This document shows, in pieces, positions 1-7,968 of a stretch of DNA of 64,000 nt. The notes under the pieces are model-generated. The model was given only the letters and a program-made list of their open reading frames with translations, searched no databases and was not told the DNA's origin. The DNA is taken from assembly GCF_001931485.1 (NCBI RefSeq), contig NZ_MSDV01000036.1:62001-126000 (forward strand), written 5' to 3'. Within the stretch, counting starts at the first letter, position 1. Each line of letters opens with the position of its first letter. Made by a program: the position numbers and the translations under genes. This DNA comes from Burkholderia sp. SRS-W-2-2016 (lineage in GTDB: Bacteria; Pseudomonadota; Gammaproteobacteria; Burkholderiales; Burkholderiaceae).

Positions 1-239
1 AGTCGGCCGCGCAGCCCGCGCCGCAGCTCGATCTGTTCGCCGCGCCGCAGCCGATGCTGGTCGAAGACGCGGACGACTACGACGAGCCCGCCGCGGCGAC
101 GCCGTCCGTGTCGCCGGCAATGCAGGCGTTGGTCGAACGTCTACGCGGCATCGATCCGAACGATCTGCGTCCGCGCGAAGCACTCGATCTGCTGTACGAA
201 CTGCACGAACTGGCCGTCGCGCCGGATGCGGACCATTGA
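1..239 (+). CDS. mutS: DNA mismatch repair protein MutS, C-terminal end (partial)
   Basis: Reading in frame from base 3 gives a Pro/Ala-rich linker containing QLDLFAAP, then an acidic stretch, and ends with a helical segment including LRPREALDLLYELHEL before TGA at 237-239. MutS binds mismatched DNA and recruits MutL. Its last ~50 residues form a small helical oligomerisation domain behind a flexible linker, and this tail matches that arrangement. Only about 78 residues are in the window; the mismatch-binding and ATPase domains lie to the left. The next gene starts inside its last codons (14-nt overlap). The identification rests on a short tail, so it is good but not absolute. Confidence 0.85.
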   Translation, partial: SAAQPAPQLDLFAAPQPMLVEDADDYDEPAAATPSVSPAMQALVERLRGIDPNDLRPREALDLLYELHELAVAPDADH

Positions 240-1611
240 CACACCGAGGCAAACGCGGCGCCCGCGCGGATTTCGCGCGGCGCTGCACCACACGCTCGCG
301 TTAGCGGGCGGCCTCGCTGCTTCACTCGCGGCCGCGCTCTGCGCGCCCAGCGCGCCGGCCTATGCAGCGTCCCCACGCCTCACCTTCGCGGTCATCGCCG
401 ACACACTGCGCGCCCCCGCCGACGAAGCCTCGACGCAGCGGCTACTGGATGCGATCGGCCGCGATCGCGACGTGCGCTTCATCGTCTACAACGGCAATCT
501 GAAGGGCCCGAAGGAAACCTGCCGCGACGCGCTGTTCGAGCGCCGTCATACGCTGCTCGAAAGCGCGCGGCCCCCGCTATTCTTTATCCCCGGCCAGCAC
601 GACTGGGTCGATTGCAATACCGCCGAAGCCGGCGGCTTCGATCCGGTCGAGCGGCTCGATCTGCTGCGTCAGACACTGTTCGCCGACGCGACCTCGATGG
701 GCCAGAATCCGCTCGCGTTGACGCGCGAGAGCGAAGTGTCGCGCTTCCGGCAGTTCCGCGAAAACGTGCGCTGGGTCGTCAACGACAAAGCCGGCGACGT
801 CGTGTTCGTCGGTCTGAACGCGCCGGGCCCGAACAATCACTATCTGACCGCGGGCGGGCGCAACGGCGAGTTCGAGGATCGAGTGATCGCCAATGCGTTC
901 TGGCTCGAGCATGCGGGCGAGTACGCAAAACGCCGCGATGCACGCGCGATCGTCGTGTTCATTCAGGGTGATTTCGATCCGGAGCGTTACGAGCGGCCCG
1001 AACGGTTCGCATGGCTGCACTTCGCGCACAGTTCGCGCCGCGACGGCTTCCTCGAATTCAAGCGCAGCCTTGTCAAGCTCGCGCAGAGTTTCAAGGGACC
1101 GGTGGTCGTCATTCATGCGGACGACGAACGCGCGGCCGGCGGCTTCGTGATCGATCAGCCGTTACGCAACGATAAAGGGATGGTCGTGACGAATCTCACG
1201 CGTATCGCACTTGCGCCGCGTGATCGTCTGAACCAGTGGATCGAGGTCGAAGCGGATTTCGGCAGGAAGCCGCCGTTCCGCGTCAGTGTGCGCGACGTGC
1301 CGAAGCAGATGCCGCTGCCGGCTGTGCCGCCGCTCTTGCCGGCCGCACCGCCGCGCGAAGAACCGGGTGCGTCGGAACCGGGCGTGCCGGATATGCCTAA
1401 TGTGGAAGGGTTCGGGCCGGCGTCCGAAACGCCGCCCTTGTTGCAGACGCCCGATGGCGGCTACGGTCCGGCGATCTCGATGCCGCCGGGTTCGATACTG
1501 CCCGCCTCGCCTGCGTCGGCGCCGCCTGCCCCCGCGACGGCGCCCCGGATACCGGGTGCCGCGTCAGGCGCACCCGGGATACCCGCGAGTTCAGTGCAGG
1601 GTCGGTTTTGA
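226..1611 (+). CDS. Exported metallophosphoesterase-like protein with eroded metal site
   Basis: This 461-aa protein starts at an ATG overlapping mutS by 14 nt. Residues 11-12 are RR, followed by a hydrophobic stretch and a likely cleavage site after AYA (~47), so it is probably exported, possibly by Tat. The fold pattern resembles calcineurin-like phosphoesterases: a beta-strand with D59, NGNLKG near 90, GQHD at 123-126, IQGDFD and VIHADD. The usual ligands are changed, though: DxH lacks its His, GD is replaced by GN, and GNH is replaced by GQH. It may therefore bind metal poorly or not be an active enzyme. From ~364 to the end it is Pro/Ala/Gly-rich and probably disordered. Its 3' end overlaps the convergent slyD by 21 bp. 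Substrate unknown. Confidence 0.75.
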   Translation: MRTIDTPRQTRRPRGFRAALHHTLALAGGLAASLAAALCAPSAPAYAASPRLTFAVIADTLRAPADEASTQRLLDAIGRDRDVRFIVYNGNLKGPKETCRDALFERRHTLLESARPPLFFIPGQHDWVDCNTAEAGGFDPVERLDLLRQTLFADATSMGQNPLALTRESEVSRFRQFRENVRWVVNDKAGDVVFVGLNAPGPNNHYLTAGGRNGEFEDRVIANAFWLEHAGEYAKRRDARAIVVFIQGDFDPERYERPERFAWLHFAHSSRRDGFLEFKRSLVKLAQSFKGPVVVIHADDERAAGGFVIDQPLRNDKGMVVTNLTRIALAPRDRLNQWIEVEADFGRKPPFRVSVRDVPKQMPLPAVPPLLPAAPPREEPGASEPGVPDMPNVEGFGPASETPPLLQTPDGGYGPAISMPPGSILPASPASAPPAPATAPRIPGAASGAPGIPASSVQGRF

Positions 1612-2130
1612 GTTGTCTTCGTCCTCGTCTTCATCGTCATCGAGGACTTCGAGGCCATCCGCGCCGTGCGCGTGCTCGTGTTCGATTTCGTCTTCGGTAG
1701 CCGGGCGCACGTCTTTCACGGTCAACGCGAAACGCAGCGCCATGCCGGCGAGCGGATGATTGCCGTCGAGCACGACTTTGTCTTCCGCGACGTCGGTCAC
1801 CACATAGACCAGCGAATCGATTTCCTCGTCGCCGTCTTCCGGGGTGCCTTCAAACTGCATGCCGACTTCGAGCGGTTCCGGGAAACGATCGCGCGGCTCG
1901 ATCTTCACGAGTTCGGGATCGTATTCGCCGAACGCGTCTTGCGGCTCGAGCTGGATCTGCGTCTCGAAGCCGGTCTCGTGGCCGTCGAGCTCTTCCTCGA
2001 TCTTGGGGAACGTGCCATCATAGCCGCCGTGCAGATAGACCATCGGCTCGTCGCTTTCCTCAATCAGATTGCCCTGTGCATCCGACAGCTTGTAGGCGAC
2101 CGAGACGACGGTGTTCTTTGCGATTTTCAT
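1591..2130 (-). CDS. slyD: FKBP-type peptidyl-prolyl isomerase SlyD
   Basis: This 179-aa protein starts MKIAKNTVVSVAYKLSDAQG, the typical SlyD N-terminus; the ATG at 2128-2130 is chosen because longer frames lack similarity. The FKBP domain is split by the insert-in-flap domain, as in SlyD, with LDGNHPLAGMAL as the conserved family block near residue 130. SlyD is a cytosolic prolyl isomerase and chaperone; in enterobacteria it also carries nickel through a His/Cys-rich tail. Here the tail is dominated by Asp/Glu with few His and no Cys, so a nickel-storage role is doubtful. It converges on the phosphoesterase-like gene (21-bp overlap) and diverges from the ribosomal oxygenase gene at 2163. 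Confidence 0.9.
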   Translation of the reverse strand: MKIAKNTVVSVAYKLSDAQGNLIEESDEPMVYLHGGYDGTFPKIEEELDGHETGFETQIQLEPQDAFGEYDPELVKIEPRDRFPEPLEVGMQFEGTPEDGDEEIDSLVYVVTDVAEDKVVLDGNHPLAGMALRFALTVKDVRPATEDEIEHEHAHGADGLEVLDDDEDEDEDNSKPTLH

Positions 2131-2162
2131 TCGATTCTCCAGAATACAACTCACATTATACG

Positions 2163-3416
2163 ATGCCCAGGCGGCCCACTCACCCCCCGGCCGATGCAGC
2201 TTCGGCGGCCAATTCGTCGTCCGCTGCAAAGCCGGTCACCCTGCCCGTTACGCCTCCCGCGCCCGATCTTCCGACTGCGTTGCTCGGCGATCTGAGCCCG
2301 TCGCAATTCATGCGCCGCTACTGGCAGAAAAAGCCGCTGCTGATCCGGCAGGCGATCCCCGGCATCGAGGCGCCGCTCTCGCGCGACGCGCTGTTCGAAC
2401 TCGCCAATCAGGACGACGTCGAAGCGCGGCTGATCACTCACTTCCGCAACAAGTGGCAACTCGAGCACGGCCCGTTCGCGGCCGACGAACTGCCGTCGGT
2501 CAAACAGCGCGCATGGACGCTGCTGGTGCAGGGCGTGGATTTACACGACGACCACGCGCGCGCGTTGCTCGACCGCTTCCGCTTCGTGCCGGATGCGCGT
2601 CTTGACGACCTGATGATCTCGTACGCGAGTGATGGCGGCGGCGTCGGCCCGCACTTCGATTCCTACGATGTGTTTCTTTTGCAAGTAAAAGGCAAGCGCC
2701 GCTGGCGCATCAGCGCGCAAAAGGATCTGACGCTGCAGCCCGGCTTGCCGTTGAAAGTTTTACAGAACTTCGAAGCGGAACAGGAGTGGGTGCTGGAACC
2801 CGGCGACATGCTGTACCTGCCGCCGCACATCGCGCACGACGGCATCGCGGAAGGCGAATGCATGACCTGCTCGATCGGTTTTCGCGCGCCGTCGGAGCAC
2901 GAGTTGACCGCGCAGTTCCTCTACCATCTGGCCGAGCGCGGCGAAGCCGCGGGCAAGTCCGGCGCGCACTATCGCGATCCGCAGCAGCCGGCCGTCGAAA
3001 CGCCGGCCCAGTTGCCCGCGGCGCTGATCGAACGGGTGGGCGCGATCCTTGCTCGGGTCAAATGGAATGAGCAGGACATTGCGTCGTTCCTTGGTACGTA
3101 CCTCAGCGAACCCAAGCCGAGTGTCGTCTTCGATCCGCCGCAGCGGCCGCTCAACGACGCGCGTTTCGTCAGTGCGGCGTCGAAACAGGGTCTCAGGCTC
3201 GATCGCAAGACTAACTTGTTGTATGAACGCCGCTTTTTCTTTGTAAATGGAGAGGAAATGGCGTGGGACGGCGCGAAAAAATGGCTGTTTGATCTCGCCA
3301 ATCACCGCTGTATGAGTGCGAAACGCTTTGTAACACTATCGCACGATTCCTCGGTGACAGCACTGCTACACGAGTGGTATTGTGCGGGCTGGATACAGGT
3401 GGGCGAGCTTGCGTAA
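2163..3416 (+). CDS. JmjC/cupin ribosomal oxygenase (RoxA/YcfD type)
   Basis: A 417-aa protein. The ATG at 2163 lies 32 bp from the divergent slyD start. Family members are Fe(II)/2-oxoglutarate oxygenases; E. coli YcfD hydroxylates an arginine of ribosomal protein uL16. The iron triad is visible as HFD (H164, D166) and a distal His in LPPHIAHDG (H225), with 61 residues between the first and last ligand, much as in YcfD. The entry block LSPSQFMRRYWQKKPLLIRQ is typical of the family. The C-terminal half (from ~260) resembles the dimerisation and winged-helix part. An N-terminal Ala/Pro-rich leader of ~35 residues may be disordered. Substrate assignment is by family only. Confidence 0.85.
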   Translation: MPRRPTHPPADAASAANSSSAAKPVTLPVTPPAPDLPTALLGDLSPSQFMRRYWQKKPLLIRQAIPGIEAPLSRDALFELANQDDVEARLITHFRNKWQLEHGPFAADELPSVKQRAWTLLVQGVDLHDDHARALLDRFRFVPDARLDDLMISYASDGGGVGPHFDSYDVFLLQVKGKRRWRISAQKDLTLQPGLPLKVLQNFEAEQEWVLEPGDMLYLPPHIAHDGIAEGECMTCSIGFRAPSEHELTAQFLYHLAERGEAAGKSGAHYRDPQQPAVETPAQLPAALIERVGAILARVKWNEQDIASFLGTYLSEPKPSVVFDPPQRPLNDARFVSAASKQGLRLDRKTNLLYERRFFFVNGEEMAWDGAKKWLFDLANHRCMSAKRFVTLSHDSSVTALLHEWYCAGWIQVGELA

Positions 3417-3485
3417 CTCTGCCCACGTGCTATACCGTACAGTGAAATTTTGTATGAGAAAGACAACGTATTGACCCCGGATTTA

Positions 3486-3514
3486 TCGACTGTCAGTACG
3501 AAAGTGCATATAAT
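3486..3514 (+). promoter_or_regulatory. Candidate sigma-70 promoter of the Ala/Ser-rich lipoprotein
   Basis: A perfect TATAAT at 3509-3514 is preceded, 17 bp upstream, by TCGACT (3486-3491), a 4/6 match to TTGACA. It would leave a leader of about 130 nt before the lipoprotein ATG at 3649. A TTGACC at 3471 is too far away (32 bp) to pair with this -10. Confidence 0.5.
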
Positions 3515-3648
3515 TTCCGCCCAAGCCGTAGGGAAGAATCCAGCTCGTCAAAAGAGCTTCTCCACCAGCGGCCCAGGTCGGTGTTGGAGCACATTACCGG
3601 TTTTATTTTGCGCTGTTGCTTACCTTTAAACCATAAAAGGACGTGATC

Positions 3649-3924
3649 ATGAAGAAATCCCTCCTCGTAGCATCCCTGTTGGCAGCTGTGGCACTGGCTG
3701 CATGCAACAAGAGCAACGACCAGGCCGCTGCACCGGCTAGCGACGCAGCTGCTGCTTCGGCACCGGCTGCTGCAGCTTCCGACGCTGCTGCTTCGGCTTC
3801 GGGTGCTGCTGCTGCTGCGAGCGACGCTGCTGCTTCGGCTTCGGCTGCTGCTTCGGACGCTGGCGCTGCCGCTTCGGACGCTGCTGCTTCGGCTGCTGCT
3901 CCGGCTTCGGGCGCAAGCCAGTAA
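3649..3924 (+). CDS. Small Ala/Ser-rich lipoprotein
   Basis: A 91-aa lipoprotein precursor. The ATG at 3649 has an AAAAGG ribosome site 8 nt upstream. The signal peptide MKKSLLVASLLAAVALAAC carries a lipobox (LAAC, Cys19), so the mature protein is about 73 residues, lipidated and held in the envelope. The mature part is almost entirely Ala, Ser, Asp and Gly with repeating SDAAA / ASA blocks and no recognisable domain. Such composition favours a long helix or a disordered tether. A TATAAT box lies upstream and strong hairpins downstream, so it looks like a self-contained, well-expressed unit. Function unknown; a structural role like Lpp is conceivable, but no sequence similarity to Lpp is claimed. 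Confidence 0.85.
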   Translation: MKKSLLVASLLAAVALAACNKSNDQAAAPASDAAAASAPAAAASDAAASASGAAAAASDAAASASAAASDAGAAASDAAASAAAPASGASQ

Positions 3925-3962
3925 GCTGTCGCGTAGGGTTCGCCTCTGGGCGAAAACTGTTT

Positions 3963-3985
3963 CGGGAAATCGTTTCGGTTTCCCG
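3963..3985 (+). other. Hairpin downstream of the lipoprotein gene
   Basis: Perfect 7-bp arms CGGGAAA (3963-3969) and TTTCCCG (3979-3985) enclose a 9-nt loop. No long T-run follows, so it may be an mRNA-stabilising 3' hairpin rather than the terminator itself, which lies just downstream. Confidence 0.5.
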
Positions 3986-3998
3986 GGCAGTCCGGCGA

Positions 3999-4036
3999 AA
4001 CGCCACGGATTCATCTCCGTGGCGTTTTGCTTTTTG
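3999..4036 (+). terminator. Intrinsic terminator of the lipoprotein gene
   Basis: 11-bp perfect arms AACGCCACGGA (3999-4009) and TCCGTGGCGTT (4016-4026), a 6-nt loop, then TTTGCTTTTT. It follows the lipoprotein stop by about 75 bp. Confidence 0.8.
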
Positions 4037-4097
4037 GCTCCGGTTTTCAGATTTTGCTTTTGTTGACGCTTACGCCGACCCACTCGAAGAGATTCGA

Positions 4098-4126
4098 AAA
4101 AAAGCCGCTTTAAAAGCGGCTTTTTT
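4098..4126. terminator. Bidirectional terminator between lipoprotein and helicase genes
   Basis: A-run, AAGCCGCTTT / AAAGCGGCTT arms and T-run (4098-4126). It is symmetrical, so it can stop plus-strand transcripts of the lipoprotein and minus-strand transcripts of the helicase gene ending at 4149. Confidence 0.85.
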
Positions 4127-4148
4127 GCATTAACTCGGATTCGCGCAT

Positions 4149-6419
4149 TCACGCGGTGGAACCCGGCACTGCGTTTTCTTCGAAAAACTCCCGCACCACA
4201 TCGATTTCGCGAGTTCGCTTGAACGGCGGCAGGCTCTGCCAGATCCGGCGGCCATACGGTTTATCGACGAGACGCGTATCGCAGATCATCAGCACGCCGC
4301 GATCGGTCTCCGCGCGAATCAGCCGGCCAGCCCCCTGCTTCAGCGTGATCACCGCCTGCGGCAGCTGATGCACGGCGAACGGGCTCAAGCCCTTCTTGGT
4401 CAGCGCATCGAGCCGCGCGGACAGCACCGGATCGTCGGGCGGTGCGAACGGCAGCTTGTCGATCACCACCAGCGACAATGCATCGCCACGCACGTCCACC
4501 CCTTCCCAGAAGCTCTGACTGCCGACCAGGATCGCGTTGCCGTACGCACGGAAGCGATCGAGCAATTCGGTACGGCTCGCATCGCCCTGCACCAGCAGCG
4601 GATAGTCCCAGCCGCGCGCCTCGATCGCGTCGCGCAGTTTCGCCGAGATCCGGTCCACCGCGCGCAGCGTCGTGCACAGCATGAAGACGCCGCCACCCGA
4701 TGCTTCGATCGCGGGCAACGCGGCGTCGAACACGGCGTCGGTGAACATCGGCGACGACGGCTGCGGCAGATTGCGCGGCACGTACAGCAGCCCCTGCGAT
4801 GGGTAGTCGAACGGGCTCGGCAGCGTCATCGAACGCTTCGAATTCAGGCCCATCTGCGCCGCGTAGTGCGTGAAGTCGCCGCGCACCGACAGCGTCGCAG
4901 ACGTGAAGATCCACGCGCGCGGCACGCCCGCGCGCTGCTTCGCGAAAATCGGCGCGACCGACAGCGGCGTTTCGTGCAATTGCACCGTGTGCGAGAACAC
5001 TTCGATCCAGCGCACCTTCTCGTTCGGATCGGTGCGTTCGGTGCGTTCGGTGCGTTCGCCGTTGGACGCGCCAGCCGCGGCGTCGCGTTCGGTGCTGGTG
5101 GGCGGCGTGGTCCAGCCGCTCAGCACGTCCTGCAATTCACGCGCGCGCCGCAGACATGCGCCCAGCGATTCGGCGCGCTCGGCCTGCCCCGCGAGCGCCG
5201 ATGCCAATGCATCGAGCTCGGTTTCGAGCGTCTCCAGCGCGGGGAACAACGGATGATCGTCGGGCAACTGGCCGATCGACAGCCGCACCGAGTCTTCCTT
5301 GAACGCGAGCCGTACGTCGCGCGCAGCGCGCTCGAGCGTCGCGCCGAGCTTGACCCAGTCGACCGCATCACGCGCATGACCCAGACCTTCCGCAACCGAG
5401 TCGCGCGCGAGTTCGAGAAACTGCGTGGTCGACAGCGTCTCGCCGAAAAACAGCGTCGCGGTTTCGGGCAACTGATGCGCTTCGTCGAAAATCACCGTGT
5501 TGGCGGTCGGCAGCAGCTCGGCCATGCCGGTATCGCGCAACATGATGTCGGCGAAGAACAGATGGTGATTGACCACCACGATATCGGCCTGCTGCGCTTC
5601 GCGGCGCGCCTGCATCACGAAGCATTCCTTGTAGTGCGGACACTCCTGGCCGAGGCAGTTGTCGCGCGTCGACGTCACCATCGACCACACCGCCGCCGTC
5701 TCCGGCACGCTCGCGAGTTCCGCCTTGTCGCCGGTGCGCGTGATCTTCGCGAAGCGCACGATGTCCTGCAGGTACGAGGTCTCCTGACGCGACGGCAAGC
5801 GGCCATTGTCCGCGGTGCGTTGCAGGTAGTAGTGGCACAGATAGTTCGCGCGGCCCTTGAGCATCGCGACCGACACCGGCACCGCGAGCGCGTCGCGCAC
5901 GGTCGGAATGTCGCGCTGGAACAGCTGGTCCTGCAGATGCTTGGTGCCGGTCGAGACGATCACCTTGCCGCCCCACAGCATCGCCGGCACGAGATACGCA
6001 TAGGTCTTGCCGGTGCCGGTGCCGGCCTCGACGATCAGCGTGTTCTCGCCGGCGTCGGCGCCTTCGGCCGCGTCGTTATCGCTCGTCTCGGCAGCGCTGT
6101 CGGCGCCCGTCTGCTGCAGGCGCCGCGCCGGGCGCTTCTGTGCTTCGAACATCGCGGGCTCGGGCATCGCGCGACCCGACGCCTCCATTGCGGCGGCGAC
6201 CGCGCGGGCCATTTCGACCTGCGACGCGCGCGGCCGGTAGCCGTCGATCTGCCGCGCAAGCAGGCCGTTGTCAGCGAAGATTTCGTCGAGCTCGCTCGCG
6301 CGGCGCCGGCTCAACGATCCGCCCGTTAGCGAGGCAGCCGCGCGCGGCGCCGGCGCGCCGGCGCTGGAAGCCGCGTCGCCCGACGCGGTCCGGGATGAAG
6401 TGTCATGCGGTGAATTCAA
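4149..6419 (-). CDS. DinG/YoaA-type ATP-dependent DNA helicase (XPD-like)
   Basis: A 756-aa superfamily-2 helicase with an iron-sulfur cluster. Walker A VEAGTGTGKT is near 130-139, DEAH near 310, and Cys at ~196 plus CLGQECPHYKEC (~253-264) supply the four cluster ligands. C-terminal motifs include GSQSFWEGVD and QGAGRLIR. Such enzymes unwind DNA with 5'-3' polarity and aid repair. The start is TTG at 6419, supported by AGGAAA 8 nt upstream; residues 1-45 are a low-complexity extension. A linker around residues 445-470 holds three ERT units encoded by a 9-bp repeat (5031-5057). It is longer than E. coli YoaA (~636 aa), mainly through the N-terminus and this linker. Whether it is orthologous to DinG or YoaA is left open. 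Confidence 0.9.
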   Translation of the reverse strand: MNSPHDTSSRTASGDAASSAGAPAPRAAASLTGGSLSRRRASELDEIFADNGLLARQIDGYRPRASQVEMARAVAAAMEASGRAMPEPAMFEAQKRPARRLQQTGADSAAETSDNDAAEGADAGENTLIVEAGTGTGKTYAYLVPAMLWGGKVIVSTGTKHLQDQLFQRDIPTVRDALAVPVSVAMLKGRANYLCHYYLQRTADNGRLPSRQETSYLQDIVRFAKITRTGDKAELASVPETAAVWSMVTSTRDNCLGQECPHYKECFVMQARREAQQADIVVVNHHLFFADIMLRDTGMAELLPTANTVIFDEAHQLPETATLFFGETLSTTQFLELARDSVAEGLGHARDAVDWVKLGATLERAARDVRLAFKEDSVRLSIGQLPDDHPLFPALETLETELDALASALAGQAERAESLGACLRRARELQDVLSGWTTPPTSTERDAAAGASNGERTERTERTDPNEKVRWIEVFSHTVQLHETPLSVAPIFAKQRAGVPRAWIFTSATLSVRGDFTHYAAQMGLNSKRSMTLPSPFDYPSQGLLYVPRNLPQPSSPMFTDAVFDAALPAIEASGGGVFMLCTTLRAVDRISAKLRDAIEARGWDYPLLVQGDASRTELLDRFRAYGNAILVGSQSFWEGVDVRGDALSLVVIDKLPFAPPDDPVLSARLDALTKKGLSPFAVHQLPQAVITLKQGAGRLIRAETDRGVLMICDTRLVDKPYGRRIWQSLPPFKRTREIDVVREFFEENAVPGSTA
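5031..5057. repeat. Three perfect 9-bp repeats within the helicase gene
   Basis: GGTGCGTTC occurs three times head to tail. The unit is a multiple of three, so changes in copy number would add or remove ERT tripeptides in a linker without shifting the frame. Confidence 0.8.
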
Positions 6420-6483
6420 GGCAAGCGTTTCCTGCTAGGTCCGGCTCGCGCGCTGCGCGCCCGGCGCCTGCCAGGCCGCGAAC

Positions 6484-6702
6484 TCAGGCGCGCGCGTCCG
6501 GTTCGAGCTGCAATTGCAGCAAGATGATGGTGTCCTTGACTTTGAGTTTGCGCTTTTTCAGGCGCTGCAACTCGAAGTCGTCGATGCCGGGCTCATCCGC
6601 AATCCGGTCGATCAACCGGTCGAGCCCGCTATGCTCCGATTCCAGCTGCAGAATGCGGTCGCGAAGTGTATTCGCGTCGATGACGTGATGACGATCGCGC
6701 AT
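6484..6702 (-). CDS. YdcH/DUF465 family small protein
   Basis: A 72-aa charged helical protein with an ATG start preceded by GGGAGG. The block LKKRKLKVKDTIILL is the signature of the DUF465 (YdcH) family, short alpha-helical hairpin proteins of unknown role. An E/L/R-rich N-terminal half (ILQLESEHSGLDRLIDRI) would form the first helix. It ends 64 bp upstream of the helicase gene on the same strand, so they may be co-transcribed. Confidence in the family is good; function is unknown. Confidence 0.85.
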   Translation of the reverse strand: MRDRHHVIDANTLRDRILQLESEHSGLDRLIDRIADEPGIDDFELQRLKKRKLKVKDTIILLQLQLEPDARA

Positions 6703-6852
6703 GCTCGCCTCCCCTCGTCTGCGGCCCGGACCTCGTGCACGGTCCGCTGCCTGAGATTGCTGTCCGGCTCAAAACGCGTTACGGCGACTACCTCGGTCCC
6801 GGCCACGCTCGAGCGGCCGGGTTCACTCTACAGCACAAGCCCTACGGCCGAT

Positions 6853-7968
6853 TTACTGCTGTTGTTGCTGCTGCTTCTGCTGCTCTTCGAGTTGCTGCTG
6901 CTTCAGCTGCTCCTCGCGCCGCTGCTCGGCCTTCTCGGCCGCCTGTTTCTGGCGCGCTTCGACGTCGAGCTTGTGCTGCGCGGCGGTCTCCTGCTTGCGC
7001 TCGAAATCGGCCTGCTTCTGCTGACGCTCGGCCGCTTGCTGCGCGCCCTGCTGACGCGCTTCTTCAAGCTGCCGCTGGAAGTCGCTCTGCTTCTGGCCGG
7101 CAGCGTTCTGAGCGGCCGCACCCTGGGCCGGCGCGCTGCCGCGTTGCGCCTGCTCGAGCGCATGCTGGTGCTGCTTGTCCTCGTAGCTCTGCGCATTGGC
7201 AGCACGCTGCGGCGCCTCGGCGTTACGTCGAGCCTGATCGAGCGCGTGCTGACGTTGCTTGTCCTCGTAAGCCTGTGCGTTGGCCGCGCGCTGCGGCGCC
7301 TCGGCAGTGCGCTGCGCCTGATCGATTTCGTGCTGGCGCAGCCGGTCCTGATAGGCCTGCTCGTTGCGCGCGTCTTCGGCGGCCCGCTGCGGCGCTTCCG
7401 CCTCGGCGCGCGCACGCCGCAACGCAGTGCGCTCGTCGCGCTCGCGCGCGCGTTGCGCACGCTGTTCGGCGTCGAGCGCAAGCTGTTCCTTGCGGATTTG
7501 CGCCTGCACGGTACGCATCGAGTCACGCGCGCGGTTCAGGCAGTGATTGACGAAGAAGCGGCTGTAGCAGTTGTGCTGCGCGACCGCGAATTGATAGTTG
7601 TTGTCGTCGCTACGCTCGTTGAGCGCCTGTTGCCGCTCGTCGAACGATTTGTCCAGCGCGGCTGCTTCGCTCGCGCTCTGGGCGCCGTCCGCGGAGGCGG
7701 CCGGGTTGGCGCCCTGCGCGCTTGCGGCGGGCGCCGCGACCGGTGCCGCGCTTTGCGCGGGCGTCGCGGTCTGTGCAACGGCCGGCGCCGGCATTGCCAT
7801 CACGCCGGCGATAACCCACGCCGCGCTCAGTGCCGCGAGCGAGTGCGACGATGCGCGCGCAACACGCGACGAAACCAGTGGCGACTGAAACGAACCCCGA
7901 GCCGAGCCCGGCAGCGAATCCGACGACAGAAAAGGGACCAGGCGGTTGAGCGGCAAGGAGATTGGCAA
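6853..7968 (-). CDS. Exported Gln/Ala-rich coiled-coil protein with 28-residue repeats
   Basis: Up to 371 aa. A hydrophobic stretch at ~43-60 followed by AVAQ suggests a signal peptide cleaved after ~65. The frame-opening codon at 7968 is TTG with no convincing ribosome site, so the true start may lie downstream. The mature part has an Ala-rich linker, a segment with two Cys (C134, C143; HNCYSRFFVNHC) that could form a disulfide in the periplasm, then long charged helix. Three tandem repeats start EAPQRAA at 191, 223 and 251 (28-32 residues each). The protein ends in KQQQLEEQQKQQQQQQ. Composition recalls TolA-like coiled coils, but no TolA domain is seen. Function unknown; export is an inference from the leader. 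Confidence 0.75.
   Translation of the reverse strand: MPISLPLNRLVPFLSSDSLPGSARGSFQSPLVSSRVARASSHSLAALSAAWVIAGVMAMPAPAVAQTATPAQSAAPVAAPAASAQGANPAASADGAQSASEAAALDKSFDERQQALNERSDDNNYQFAVAQHNCYSRFFVNHCLNRARDSMRTVQAQIRKEQLALDAEQRAQRARERDERTALRRARAEAEAPQRAAEDARNEQAYQDRLRQHEIDQAQRTAEAPQRAANAQAYEDKQRQHALDQARRNAEAPQRAANAQSYEDKQHQHALEQAQRGSAPAQGAAAQNAAGQKQSDFQRQLEEARQQGAQQAAERQQKQADFERKQETAAQHKLDVEARQKQAAEKAEQRREEQLKQQQLEEQQKQQQQQQ

Noticed and set aside
3471..3476. TTGACC as a -35 for the lipoprotein promoter
   Set aside because: It is 32 bp from the TATAAT, too far for sigma-70.
4368..6329. 653-codon plus-strand open frame opposite the helicase gene
   Set aside because: Arg/His-rich translation typical of the antisense shadow of a GC-rich gene; the minus strand has clear helicase motifs.
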